Source of the DNA: Streptomyces sp. NBC_00289 | GTDB lineage: Bacteria > Actinomycetota > Actinomycetes > Streptomycetales > Streptomycetaceae | Assembly (NCBI RefSeq): GCF_041435115.1 | Contig: NZ_CP108046.1 | Span: forward strand, 4,526,001-4,590,000 | Direction of reading: 5' to 3' | Length of the DNA stretch: 64,000 nucleotides | Shown here: piece by piece, positions 16,494 through 26,082 of the stretch | Numbering within the stretch: the first letter of the stretch is position 1 | Layout: every line of letters starts with the position of its first letter | The notes under the pieces: generated by a model | The model's input: the letters and a program-made list of their open reading frames with translations, nothing else | Told to the model about the DNA's origin: nothing | The model's database searches: none | Translations under genes and position numbers: made by a program

Positions 16494-19444
16494 CCCACCG
16501 CGGCGACGCCGCCCCGCCAGGTCGGCAGCAGCTCGTCGAGCAGTGCCTCGGTGCGCGGCGGGAGGCCGCGGGCGCCGCTGCGGCCGACGAGGTCGACGGC
16601 GAGCGCCTGGAGGCGGTCGGTGTCGCCGGTGGCGTGGGTGGCACGCAGCAGTTCGTTCCACAGCCGCTCGTCGGCGGGAGCGGTCCGCACCGCCGCGTTC
16701 AACGCCTCGATCGCCTTCTCCGCGCGGTTCTTCTCCAGGTGGAAGGCGGACAGCGCGAGCCCGATGTCGGCGACCAGCAGCGGGAGTTGGGCGTCGACGA
16801 TCTCGTGGGTGAGCCAGCCGTAACGGCCCTCGGGCCGGTCGGCGAGGAGCGGCCCGCGCACCAGCACGAGCGCGTCGGTGAGGAGCCGGCCGCGGACGAC
16901 CCGGCTGTCGACGCCCTTGCCCTGGGTCGCCTCGTAGTACAGCGAGCGCAGGACGTCCAGGTCGGAGACGACGGACTTGGCGAGCGTGAGCCGCCCGGTC
17001 GCGTCGGAGGTGAGGCGCGGCGAGCCGTCGGGGTCGGCGCCGAGCCAGACGCGAAGCCGCTCGACCAGCGCGTCACGCACGTCGTCGGTGACACCGCGCG
17101 GCCACAGCGCGGAGGACAGCACCCGCGGGTGCACGCCCTCCCGGTGCAGGAGCAGCAGCGCCAGCGCCTCGTGCAGCAGCGCGCTGCGCTCGCCGTCCGG
17201 CGTCTCCAGGCCGATGATCTCGTACGACCCGACGAGGCGCGCGTACACCGCGGGCCGCCCCTGTTCGCTGATGTCGACGAGGAACGGCGGGGTGTTGGTC
17301 GGCCCGTCGGGCCCGTGATCGGGGTCGGCCTCGACGAACAGCTCGACGACGGCCCGCTGTTGGGCCACCGGCAGGAGCTGGGCGTCGAGTTCGAGTCCGA
17401 GGAGCGGGGCGAGCAGCTTGCCCGCGCCGGTGATCTCCATCTCCCAGGCGGCGCCGGGCAGGTCATCGGACTCGGTGCCGACGAGGTAGCCGATGCCGAG
17501 CCGGGAAGCGTCGGCGGCGAGCTCGGCGAGCTTGACGGCGTCCTCGGCGTCCGGCTGGGCGGCGAGCAGCACCAGGTGCGGGGCCCAACGGGTGTGCTGG
17601 GCGGGGCCGGTGCGTCCGGTCAGGACCGAGTCCTGGCCGGCGGCGCCGAGCGCGCCGCGCCGCTGCCGGGTCTCGGCCTCCATGGTCTCCACGAGCGCCT
17701 CGATGTCGTCGAGGTGGCGCAGCCGGTTGGGCGCGAGCGGGGTGAGGTCCTCGCCGAACCCGACGAGCGTGATCGTCATGCGGTCGGACCAGCCGTTGGT
17801 GGCGAGTTCGGCGGCGACGGAGGCGAAGACGGCGGCCCGGTCGGCCTCGCGCCCGCTCAGGGAGACGATGCCGGGCACGGCCTCCAGGTTGAGCAGCAGC
17901 CGCGAGTCGTCCATGGTGCCGAGGCTGACCAGGCCGGGGTAGGGGGCGGCGGTGTCGGTGTCCTCGTACTGCTCGCCGTCGCTCCGGGCCAGCACCCAGA
18001 ACGTCTGGTCCTGCCCGAGCTGCCACGGGGCCGGCGGCTTGCCGGACGGCTGGGCGAGCTGGAGATGCAGGTCGCCGTTGGTCAGCCAGGCCGCGTACAC
18101 GGTGGGCAGCGGCCGGGACTCGGCGGCGAGGGAGGCGGCGAGGCCACGCAGCGACCGGTCGAGCAGTCGTACGCCCTCGGGGTCGGCGCCCACGAGCAGC
18201 GCGTCCTGGACGTCCAGGGCGTCGCCGGCCGGCGTGGGCGGTTCCATACCGCGCCGCCCGCCGACCGCACCGATCGCCGACTGCCACAGCGCCTGCCGGC
18301 GCCGCCGCCCGAGCGCGCCGAGAAGACCGGCGGCGAGGAGCGGGGCACCGAGAAGAGCCTCGGGCAGACCGAAGGAACTGTCCGAGGAGTGGGAGGAGGT
18401 GGCGTGCTGCTGATCGCCGTTCCGCTGCTGCTTCTGCTCGGGGGCGGGCCGCTGCTCGGGCACGGAGACCTGTGTGGCCCCGCCGCCCTGCGCCTGGCTG
18501 CCGCCGCCGCCCTGGGCGTGGTCCCCGGACTTGGCGTAGTCGTGGATCTGCTGCTGCACGTCCGGCGAGACGCTGGGCGCCGCGTCGGGCATCTCGACGA
18601 GCTCGCCGCCGCGCGCGTCACCCGGCATCTCCATGATCCAGCCCGGCCGGATCAGGCTGGCCTCGGACAGCCGCGAACCGTCCGGCTGCACACGGTCCTT
18701 GTTGAGCTCGTAGATCTCCTTGTACCGGCGCCCGTCACCGAGGTGCCGCTGCGCTATCTCCCAGAGGGAGTCGTGATGGCGCCCCTCGGGCGGCTGGATC
18801 CGGTAGTACTTCGTGTCGTCGGCCTTGGCGGTGGCGCCCCCCGCATCCGCGTGCGAGGCAGCGTGCGAGGCCTGCTCGGCGAGGGCGGCCGCGGTACTGG
18901 CGGCCTGCTCCTGCTGCTGCGCGAACAGCCCGGGCGTCTGCTGCGCGGCGGCGACGGTCCCCCGCTGGTTGTCCTCCATGCTGTGCCCGAGTTGCGAGAG
19001 CCCCGGCGTGAAGCTGGCCGCGGTGGCGCCCACGAGGAGCAGCGCGGCGACAAGCTGCCGCGCGAGCAGCTGACTCGCCCCGGACCCCGGCACCCGCCCC
19101 GGCACCCCGACACCCGACAGCGCGGCCTTCACCTCGACCAGCACACAGGCGGTGAACTGCGCCCAGGCGAACCAGACGATGACGGTGAGGATGTGCAGGA
19201 AGGTGCTGACCGTGATCTCGTTCTTCAGCCACTCCATCGGCTCGAACTCGTGCGGCAGCGGCCATCCGACGGCCACGGCCAGCGCCCCCGGCACCCCGAC
19301 GAGCAGCACCACGAGGGCGACGAAGGCGAGGAACGCCCTGACGACGTCCCCGAAGGTACGCCTTCGCACCCGCACCGGCTGCGGTGTCCGGTTCCTCGGG
19401 CCCGTCGAGCTTCCCGTCGAGCTTGAAGTGCTGCGTCGCGCCAT
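16490..19444 (-). CDS. Membrane-anchored LysM protein with a C-terminal SARP-like winged-helix and BTAD module
   Basis: This 984-residue protein has three N-terminal membrane helices (about 30-60, 80-110 and 130-150), a Gln/Ala-rich segment, then a LysM domain at about 240-300 (RIQPPEGRHHDSLWEIAQRH). A Gln/Ser-rich linker and another helix follow. The C-terminal 200 residues look like an OmpR-type winged helix (ALLLLHREGVHPRVLSSALW) followed by a BTAD helical repeat, as in SARP activators. The ATG at 19442-19444 is chosen over an upstream start because a normal N-terminus begins there. Its coupling to the prepilin peptidase suggests a role in pilus control or in sensing the wall. DNA binding is not proven. 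Confidence 0.75.
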   Translation of the reverse strand: MARRSTSSSTGSSTGPRNRTPQPVRVRRRTFGDVVRAFLAFVALVVLLVGVPGALAVAVGWPLPHEFEPMEWLKNEITVSTFLHILTVIVWFAWAQFTACVLVEVKAALSGVGVPGRVPGSGASQLLARQLVAALLLVGATAASFTPGLSQLGHSMEDNQRGTVAAAQQTPGLFAQQQEQAASTAAALAEQASHAASHADAGGATAKADDTKYYRIQPPEGRHHDSLWEIAQRHLGDGRRYKEIYELNKDRVQPDGSRLSEASLIRPGWIMEMPGDARGGELVEMPDAAPSVSPDVQQQIHDYAKSGDHAQGGGGSQAQGGGATQVSVPEQRPAPEQKQQRNGDQQHATSSHSSDSSFGLPEALLGAPLLAAGLLGALGRRRRQALWQSAIGAVGGRRGMEPPTPAGDALDVQDALLVGADPEGVRLLDRSLRGLAASLAAESRPLPTVYAAWLTNGDLHLQLAQPSGKPPAPWQLGQDQTFWVLARSDGEQYEDTDTAAPYPGLVSLGTMDDSRLLLNLEAVPGIVSLSGREADRAAVFASVAAELATNGWSDRMTITLVGFGEDLTPLAPNRLRHLDDIEALVETMEAETRQRRGALGAAGQDSVLTGRTGPAQHTRWAPHLVLLAAQPDAEDAVKLAELAADASRLGIGYLVGTESDDLPGAAWEMEITGAGKLLAPLLGLELDAQLLPVAQQRAVVELFVEADPDHGPDGPTNTPPFLVDISEQGRPAVYARLVGSYEIIGLETPDGERSALLHEALALLLLHREGVHPRVLSSALWPRGVTDDVRDALVERLRVWLGADPDGSPRLTSDATGRLTLAKSVVSDLDVLRSLYYEATQGKGVDSRVVRGRLLTDALVLVRGPLLADRPEGRYGWLTHEIVDAQLPLLVADIGLALSAFHLEKNRAEKAIEALNAAVRTAPADERLWNELLRATHATGDTDRLQALAVDLVGRSGARGLPPRTEALLDELLPTWRGGVAAVG

Positions 19445-19981
19445 GGCGGGTGTCCTGGGTCGTGTGTGGAGGGCGGTGGAGTGGGGGTGTGTTGAGCCTA
19501 CAGAGATCTTATGGACTGTGACTGACACCGTCGAAGGCCCAGCGGAACTCCGACGCCCCCCGCCGCCGTTTCCTCACGGAATGCCCGCGAAGCCCGACGT
19601 GCACCGGGACCACACCCCACACATTCCCCACACAATCCCTCCGCGACCGCCCAAGTGCCCTCCAGCGAGGCCCTGACGGCTTCCGGCGGATGCCCGGAGG
19701 CAGGACGCGATCGGTCTCAGCAGACCACCGGTTCCCGCTCTGCTCGCTCATCCCTACGTGACCGCCCTGATTCCGAGTTGATCGGCACGAGGAGTACGTC
19801 CTTTTCGGCGCTCCGCCCGCCGCCTCACAGCGTCAAGCGCTCCCTGATCACCGGCGGCCCACAGACCGAAGAGGCCCACCGCGATGGACGGGTCCCGCAC
19901 AGGTGGCCCTACCCGCGGGCTGGACCGGTCGAGGCTCGAACCCCTGCCTCGGACCAGTGCCGGTCATCCCGCGGACTCTGC
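19445..19981. other. Intergenic region between the LysM-BTAD gene and the Rhs cluster
   Basis: About 540 bases with no convincing gene. It should hold the promoter of the leftward LysM-BTAD gene. The composition is mixed and several short frames lack codon bias. A T-loop-like GGTTCGAGCC on the minus strand near 19935 is not part of a foldable tRNA. This is the left border of the accessory Rhs region. Confidence 0.5.
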
Positions 19982-20548
19982 CTACGCCCCGCCGAGCATC
20001 TCGTCCTCGTCGAATCCCAGCTCGTCCTCGATGCCCAGCTCCTCTGCCGCGTGCCACCTCAGCGGGTCCGGCCATTCGCCGGGCCCACTCGTGGCGATGC
20101 CCCTCAGGAACTGGTGTGCCTCAGGGGTGCCGATCTCCCCCAACGACTGAACTCCTTTGATACCCAAGGGGTAGAACGGCCCATCGGCGTTCCTCTTCTC
20201 GCGTACGACATGGCTGATCGCGTCCACCGATTCGGGTGCTCGCAGCTCACCGAGCATGTCGACCAGGTCCTCGGTGTTCACACCGGCCGCGTCCGACGCG
20301 AGCAGCGGTACGAGGATCGGGGCGAGCCCCTCTGGATGCAGGTGAACCGCCAACGCCGCGAGCCGTTCGAACCTGCGAAAGTCTCCGGAATCGGCCGCGC
20401 TCCTGACCCAATCGAGAATCCGGGCACGCGCTTCGGGAACCGCCGCCGCCACTTCCGCGGCCCTCTCGCGGCCGACATACCCTCCGTCAGCCAGGAGCGA
20501 GTCCACCCGCTCCAGCAGTGCGCCGTCTGCCGCCGCGTCGCTTGCCAT
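19982..20548 (-). CDS. HEAT-like helical protein, candidate immunity protein for the first Rhs toxin
   Basis: This 188-residue acidic, mostly helical protein has HEAT-like segments (LAPILVPLLASD, VQSLGEIGTPEAHQFLRGIA). It follows the first Rhs toxin by about 45 bases, and in polymorphic toxin loci the gene directly after the toxin tip is normally its immunity gene. The ATG is preceded by GGAGAAGG at a good distance; a TTG one codon earlier is the alternative. The acidic pI would suit binding a basic or nucleotide-binding toxin. The assignment rests on position and helical character only. Confidence 0.6.
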   Translation of the reverse strand: MASDAAADGALLERVDSLLADGGYVGRERAAEVAAAVPEARARILDWVRSAADSGDFRRFERLAALAVHLHPEGLAPILVPLLASDAAGVNTEDLVDMLGELRAPESVDAISHVVREKRNADGPFYPLGIKGVQSLGEIGTPEAHQFLRGIATSGPGEWPDPLRWHAAEELGIEDELGFDEDEMLGGA

Positions 20549-20593
20549 CAATTCCTTCTCCCTGTGCCGTTCCCGTCGTACGAGCTCGTCCGG

Positions 20594-23500
20594 CTAGAGC
20601 AACTCGTGCGTCATCCTCAGGATGTTCGAATTGAACACATGGGCCGACCCGTCGCGGAGTCCGAAATTCAGCCCGCCACGCTCCATTTTCACATGCACGA
20701 ATTCGGTGCTCTCTCCGATCTCGTCCAGGTGGAGGCCGTACGCTTCGCGTATCGCGGTGATGTTGTCCCCGGATCCGCGTCCGGCCGCGATGAGCGCGTC
20801 CCTGGTTCCCGGCTTCATCTCGTAACGCACGAGATGCGTGTACTTCTGGGCGTTCCTCCCACCGCGCCGAGCGAAGCGCTCCGCGATCCCGGTGACGTAA
20901 TCAGCCTCCTGCGTCACGAAGTTCTCGCCTCGGGGGGTTATCTCTCCGTTGGGGCCCAACCGCGAAAACTCTTTCTCCGACATCACACGGTGAAATACCT
21001 CGTAGGGTCCGAGGCCCAGCGGGTCCGTGCCCGCCCAGGGATTGGGTACGTAGGCAGTGGGATGCGGTGCCGTGCTCAGCCCGAGCGGGTCGGGGGTCAC
21101 GTAGCGGCCGCTGTCGGGATCGTAGTGGCGGTGCTGGTTGTAGTGGAGCCCGGTTTCGGGGTCGTGGTATTGACCAGGGAATCGGAGTGGCGTGTACGTC
21201 GTGCTGTCCGTCGGCCATGCGGTGCTACCCCAAAGCGTGGAGCGGGCCCGCCACGCGATGCTTCCCCCGGCGTCCACCAGTTCCGTCGGCGTGCCCACGA
21301 GGTCGGTGACGATGGCGAAGAACCGGGAGTCAATCTCCTCCTGCGTCGCCGCGTCCACCACTCGTTCCGTTTGGGCGACGGGATGGAGACCGTCATAGTC
21401 CCAGGTCAGGGTGACCGGGTGGGGCCGCCCGTCGCTTGTGGTCGTCTGCTCGACGAGGGTGTCACCGTCCCAGGTGAAGCGGGTCTCCTCCACGACGGCT
21501 GTTCCGTCTGCGACCATCCGCTGCTTGGCGACCCGGCGGCCGAAGACGTCGTACCGATACCGCCACACCACACCGTCGGGTGTGATCACGGACGTCAGCC
21601 GGTCCTCCGCGTCCCAGGCATAGCGCCACGTCTCCCGGCGCCGTGAGAGGCGGGTTCTGCGGCGCACCACCATGCGGCCCGCGCCGTCGTACTCGTAGCC
21701 CACGCCGCCGGCTCTGGTCACGCGCGTGCCCGTGTAGGTGCGTCGGCCTCTTGCCTCAGGCTCCGGCTGGGTGTCCGGCCAGGCAGCGTCGGTTTGGTTG
21801 CCCGCAGCGTCGTACACGTACCGTTCCCGCCAGTTCCGCGCGCTCACCGCCGTGACCCGTCCCAGGGCGTCCAGTTCGATGTGGCGCGAGCCGTTCCGCA
21901 GATCGTCCACGGCGGTGACGTGGCCGTCGGGCCGGTAGGCGTACCGACGGCTCTGTAGCGTCCCATGGGGCGTTTCGGCCGTCTGCTCCACAAGGTGGCC
22001 CGAGGCGTCCCACCGGCTGTTCACGGTGAGGGACTCATTGACCTGGCGAGTGATCTCTCGTCCGGCGACGTCGTAGCCGAAACGCACGGCGCGCCCGGCC
22101 GTGGTCACGGAGTTGCGCCGGCCGTGGGCGTCATAGTCGTACGTCGACACGGCTCCTGTGGGTGTCACGCGCCGGGTGCGCCGGCCGAGACCGTCGTATT
22201 CGAAGGACAGCAACCGGTCGTCCACGCACTCTGCGACGATCCTGCCCCACTGGTCCCGCTCCAGCCGAACGGAGGAGTCCGGGCCAGTGGCGCGCAGCAG
22301 ACGTCCCATGGCGTCGTGCTCGTACCGACTGACGGCGCCGTCGGCGTCTTTCGTCACCACCTGGCCGAGGACGTCACGCTCGTAGGCGATCGCCTGTCCC
22401 AGAGCGTTCTTCCGGAGCACGATCCGGCCGACCGCGTCGTACTCATAGCGCAGGCTACGACCGTCAAAGTCGGACTCCGACTCGATGCGCCCGGCAGGGT
22501 CGTAGGTGTACTCCCACGTCAGCCCCTGGGGGTTCGTGACCTTGGTCAATCGTAGAGAGGCGTCGTGTTCGTAGGTGTATCTGGCTCCGTCCGGTCCCGT
22601 TCTGGCGGCGAGCAGGTCGAAGTGCGTGTACTCGTACGTACTCACGCCACCGTTCGCGTCTGTGTGGCGGACGCAGTTGCCCTCGCCGTCGTACTCCCAG
22701 GTCTCCTGTGCGCCGCCGGGGCCCACCCATCGCGCAATCCGGCCTTCGACGGTCCACCACAGGTGTGCCTCGCTGCCGGTCGTGTCAGCGACCGCCACCA
22801 CCCTGCCGAAGACGTCGTGGCGACGCCACTCCCGCCCGCCCCGCGCCTCGGTCAGCCCTGTGGTCAGGCCCGCCGCATTGGTCTCGATCCGGGTCGTGTT
22901 CCCCAAGGGGTCGGTGACCGACGTCAGATGTCCCGCGTCATCGTGTGCGTACCTCACGGTCGCGCCGCCGGGACCGGTGACCGCCTCGCAGTTACCCCTC
23001 TCGTCGTACTCCCGCCGCCAAGTGCTCCCGTCGGCATGGACGGTCACGGTGGGCCTGCCATTCCCGTCGTACGTGAAACGCGCCGTCGCTTCGTCCGGGT
23101 AGGTGATGACCAGAGGCAGACCCATGTCATCGCGGGCGTAGTGAGTGGTGTGGCCGAGCCCATCCGTTTGGGACAGGACATGGTGGTGCTCGTCATAGCT
23201 GGTGCGCGTGGTGTGGCCGAGAGGGTCGATCTCCGCGACGACCTGGCTGAGTGGATTGATGACAAACCTGGTCGTGGCGTTCTCGGCCGTGGTGAGCGTG
23301 GTGACATGACAGTCGGGCCAGGCAGGGTCGGCACCGGAGTAGTCGAGCGTGACGGTGACATGGCCGGCCTCGCCACCCTCCGCGACGCAGCGGTCCTGAG
23401 CGTCGTAGGTGTACTCATAACGGCTGTCGTTGGTATCGATCCACGAGGTGATGCGCGACCGCTCGTCGTAAGTGAGACGAAGCGGGAGACCGGAGGAGTT

Positions 23501-25204
23501 GATGATGTCGGTGAGGTTGCCGTCGGTGTAGGCATAGCGCTTGATGACGACGTCCCCGCCGTCATCAGTGGGGCTGACCAAGCTAAGAGTGGTGACGCGG
23601 CCTTCTTCTGTGGTGAACGCGAGGTGGTAGCCGCCGGAGTGGCGGATGGCGAGCGGGGTGCCGTGCTCGTCGTGGTCAAAGGTGATGGTGTGTCGGTTGC
23701 GGTCGATGACACGAACCGGCAGGGCGATTCCGTCGGCCGTGGCGCGGGCGAAGTGACGGGCCAGACCGGTGACGGGGTCGTCGATGCGATAGCTGCCGTC
23801 GTCCAGGCAGGTCAACGGCAGGCGGGGCCCGGCTTCTGGCAGTACCGGCGTCTGCCGAGCAGAAGGGTGAGGGTAGTCGAGCAACAGGCCGTCCTCTGTG
23901 ACGAAGACGATGCCGTCCGCGTCGATCTCCAGACGCTGGTCGATGGTGGAGGCCCAGGTGGGGCCGAACCACCAGCCGCAGCGGTAGTCGGAGGCGGCTC
24001 TGCGGGTGAACGCCAGAGCCAGGAGGCCGGGAAGGTCCACATCGGTCTGCGGCAGATACATCGCCCCGGTGGCCATGTCCACCGGATCACTTCCCTTGGA
24101 CCGAACGATGCTCCTCAGCCGGTTGTAGGCGCCCTTGGCGCCGTCGGCGAGCATGCCGCGAGCGTTCTTGCCCAACCCTCGCACCGCCAGGCTCAGGCCC
24201 TTCATCCCGCCCCTGAGGCCCTTCATCGCGGCCATACCGCCCTTGAGGCCCTTGGCGAGGCCACCGAGCGTGGTCAGCCCCTTCATGCCCGGTATGCAGT
24301 CCAGCGCCGCGAACCCCACATCCCATAGGGAGGCTTGCCCTTTGGAGTATTTGTAGAGCGTGTCGGCGAGCACGACCAGCGCGGCGATCAGCACGATCGC
24401 ACCGAGAATCGGCCCACCGATGATCATCGCGATGATGCCGACGACCGCGACGACGACCTTGCACACCGTGACGATGGTGTCCCAGTTGTCCTCGAACCAG
24501 TCGCCGACCTCCTCCCACCACGACCGGTTCTGGATCCCCGCGTCCGACGCCTCGTCGATCTTCGACTTGGCCTCCCGCGCGGCGTCCTCACGCATCTTGC
24601 GCGCGTCCTCGGCCATCTTCTTCGCCGCGTCCAGCGCGTCCTGCGCGGTGCTGACGTCCGACTGCGCCTTGGAATGCGCGGACTTGGCCTGCTGCGCGTC
24701 CCGGGTGGCGGCGCGGACCTTGGTCTCGTCCGGCTTCTCCCCACCGGACTTGCTGCCGGTCGGGTCGTCCTTGTACTTGTCGGCTTCCTTGGTGGCACGG
24801 GTGACCCAGGAGTCGGCCGACGACAGCCTCGACTGCGCCGACGACAAGTCACTCTGCGCTTCACGGGCCTTGACCAGCGCCTTGTCGGCCAGCGCCTGGG
24901 CCCGCTCCAGCTTCGGCCAGTACGCCGCCAGCGCGTCGCCACACAGGTCGTAGGACTTCTTCAGCTTTTTGAGGTTCTTCGGGACACCGGAGAACTGGTC
25001 CTGGAAGACGTCGGCGGACTTCCCCGCCCACTGCAGCATGGTGTCCTCGCCGGCCATCCCCTTGACCAGCCGCAGCGCTTCGGAGACGTCGTCAGCGAAG
25101 TCGTGCAACTGTCTGGCCAGCGACCGCACCCGTTCCGGGTCGCCCGGCGTCGGATCCTTGTCCAGATCCAGGACATGCCAGTCCCGCGGCCGAAGCCCAG
25201 CCAT
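20594..25204 (-). CDS. Rhs/YD-repeat polymorphic toxin 1, WXG-like head, tip of uncertain class
   Basis: This is a 1536-residue protein. Residues 1-100 are a WXG/LXG-like helical head (RDWHVLDLDKDPTPGDP), followed by a charged coiled coil to about 235. A strongly hydrophobic pair of helices lies at about 245-290, and a DUF6531-type DPVDMATG at about 377. Many YD repeats follow, and the Rhs core ends near DPLGLG at about 1399. The last 137 residues (20594-21007) are the variable tip, beginning YEVFHRVMSEKEF and containing RGENFVTQEADYV and LNFGLRDG. From memory this recalls ADP-ribosyltransferase tips of the TreTu kind, but I am not sure. The head matches that of toxin 2 almost exactly, so this is a recent duplicate. 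No signal peptide is present, so secretion probably uses the type VII route. Confidence 0.85.
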   Translation of the reverse strand: MAGLRPRDWHVLDLDKDPTPGDPERVRSLARQLHDFADDVSEALRLVKGMAGEDTMLQWAGKSADVFQDQFSGVPKNLKKLKKSYDLCGDALAAYWPKLERAQALADKALVKAREAQSDLSSAQSRLSSADSWVTRATKEADKYKDDPTGSKSGGEKPDETKVRAATRDAQQAKSAHSKAQSDVSTAQDALDAAKKMAEDARKMREDAAREAKSKIDEASDAGIQNRSWWEEVGDWFEDNWDTIVTVCKVVVAVVGIIAMIIGGPILGAIVLIAALVVLADTLYKYSKGQASLWDVGFAALDCIPGMKGLTTLGGLAKGLKGGMAAMKGLRGGMKGLSLAVRGLGKNARGMLADGAKGAYNRLRSIVRSKGSDPVDMATGAMYLPQTDVDLPGLLALAFTRRAASDYRCGWWFGPTWASTIDQRLEIDADGIVFVTEDGLLLDYPHPSARQTPVLPEAGPRLPLTCLDDGSYRIDDPVTGLARHFARATADGIALPVRVIDRNRHTITFDHDEHGTPLAIRHSGGYHLAFTTEEGRVTTLSLVSPTDDGGDVVIKRYAYTDGNLTDIINSSGLPLRLTYDERSRITSWIDTNDSRYEYTYDAQDRCVAEGGEAGHVTVTLDYSGADPAWPDCHVTTLTTAENATTRFVINPLSQVVAEIDPLGHTTRTSYDEHHHVLSQTDGLGHTTHYARDDMGLPLVITYPDEATARFTYDGNGRPTVTVHADGSTWRREYDERGNCEAVTGPGGATVRYAHDDAGHLTSVTDPLGNTTRIETNAAGLTTGLTEARGGREWRRHDVFGRVVAVADTTGSEAHLWWTVEGRIARWVGPGGAQETWEYDGEGNCVRHTDANGGVSTYEYTHFDLLAARTGPDGARYTYEHDASLRLTKVTNPQGLTWEYTYDPAGRIESESDFDGRSLRYEYDAVGRIVLRKNALGQAIAYERDVLGQVVTKDADGAVSRYEHDAMGRLLRATGPDSSVRLERDQWGRIVAECVDDRLLSFEYDGLGRRTRRVTPTGAVSTYDYDAHGRRNSVTTAGRAVRFGYDVAGREITRQVNESLTVNSRWDASGHLVEQTAETPHGTLQSRRYAYRPDGHVTAVDDLRNGSRHIELDALGRVTAVSARNWRERYVYDAAGNQTDAAWPDTQPEPEARGRRTYTGTRVTRAGGVGYEYDGAGRMVVRRRTRLSRRRETWRYAWDAEDRLTSVITPDGVVWRYRYDVFGRRVAKQRMVADGTAVVEETRFTWDGDTLVEQTTTSDGRPHPVTLTWDYDGLHPVAQTERVVDAATQEEIDSRFFAIVTDLVGTPTELVDAGGSIAWRARSTLWGSTAWPTDSTTYTPLRFPGQYHDPETGLHYNQHRHYDPDSGRYVTPDPLGLSTAPHPTAYVPNPWAGTDPLGLGPYEVFHRVMSEKEFSRLGPNGEITPRGENFVTQEADYVTGIAERFARRGGRNAQKYTHLVRYEMKPGTRDALIAAGRGSGDNITAIREAYGLHLDEIGESTEFVHVKMERGGLNFGLRDGSAHVFNSNILRMTHELL

Positions 25205-25297
25205 ACCGCAACCCCCGTCACGCGCAACCCATCAACAACCCTGTGCACACGCGAACTTACAAGGCACAGTCGTTCGAGGGAAAGCTCAACCGGTGAA
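25205..25297. repeat. Upstream duplicated segment, copy 1 (rhs1)
   Basis: The 75 bases upstream of rhs1 (25205-25279) match those upstream of rhs2 (31846-31920) with only a few differences. A further 16-base match (25282-25297) equals the last codons and stop of the gene upstream of rhs2 (31937-31952). A 15-16-base piece between these blocks is missing here. The segment presumably carries the promoter and ribosome site (GGGGG) of rhs1. Confidence 0.85.
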
Positions 25298-25377
25298 CCC
25301 GGCGGCCTCGTCGGACAGCCGCGGGAGCGACCGGTTGCGGCCGTGCGGCACGCCTGTGCGGTGCCGGCGCGTGGCAG

Positions 25378-26028
25378 TCAGCCTGATCGCGTGGAGGGAT
25401 CGAGCAAGTCCTCCAGCGCGTGGGCGTACCGCCTGAGATTCACTTTGGCGTCTTCACGTGAAGGTGATTCGGGACGCAGGATCTCCGGCAGGAACCTGAC
25501 GCGCCACAGGCGAAAGGCGTCCCACGCCACCCGCTCGTCATCGACACCCAGCAACGAACCGGCCATGCGCATGGCGGCGACGATGAGTTCCGGCGCCGTT
25601 TTCAGACCTGGCCCTCTGAGTGTCGCGGTACTCACCAGAGCATGCAGGAGAGTGGCCAACTGGAGGTCACCTGCCATGCGCAGCATGCGCCGCAGGACGG
25701 CGGGGTTGTCGGTGTCGGGTGGATAGCCTTCGATGGATCCCGAGTACAGCGTCACGTACTCAGCAGTCACCTCTCGACCGTCGTTCCACCCTCCCTGCCT
25801 CTCGAAGACGGCCATCGTCTCGGCGGAAAAGTCGCCGATGACCCGGACCAGAGTGAGAAGGCTGTCCACCTCATCCCGCCTGGTGGCCACGAACGCGGCG
25901 AGCGAGACATCGCGCAGGGACCTCGCCCCGGAGACGGTCACGGCGCCCAGCTCCAGGATTCCCCACAGCGGAGCGAACACGTCGTAGCCGAGTCCCCTTT
26001 CGGAGAACGGGACATACCCTTCCGTCAT
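25378..26028 (-). CDS. Hypothetical protein, possible orphan immunity protein
   Basis: This 216-residue soluble, mainly helical protein begins MTEGYVPFSERGLGYDVFAP. I do not recognise the family. It lies between the immunity gene of toxin 2 and the start of toxin 1, in the same direction. Such genes in Rhs loci are often immunity genes kept after the matching toxin tip was lost. The ATG at 26028 has GGGGG upstream; a GTG at 26067 is an alternative that would bring it closer to the preceding gene. It is not directly behind any toxin, so its partner is unknown. Confidence 0.6.
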   Translation of the reverse strand: MTEGYVPFSERGLGYDVFAPLWGILELGAVTVSGARSLRDVSLAAFVATRRDEVDSLLTLVRVIGDFSAETMAVFERQGGWNDGREVTAEYVTLYSGSIEGYPPDTDNPAVLRRMLRMAGDLQLATLLHALVSTATLRGPGLKTAPELIVAAMRMAGSLLGVDDERVAWDAFRLWRVRFLPEILRPESPSREDAKVNLRRYAHALEDLLDPSTRSG

Positions 26029-26082
26029 CGCAATGGACCCCCATTCCGCAAACAGGCCCGACCGCACAACCTGCCGCCGGGA

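Noticed and set aside
19925..19955. tRNA-like T-loop GGTTCGAGCC on the minus strand
   Set aside because: No acceptor or anticodon arm can be formed around it; the flanking GAGGC/GCCTC pairing makes a simple hairpin instead.
22565..24328. Long plus-strand frames opposite the Rhs genes
   Set aside because: The same kind of frame appears opposite both Rhs genes because the coding strand is conserved; composition is unlike real proteins.
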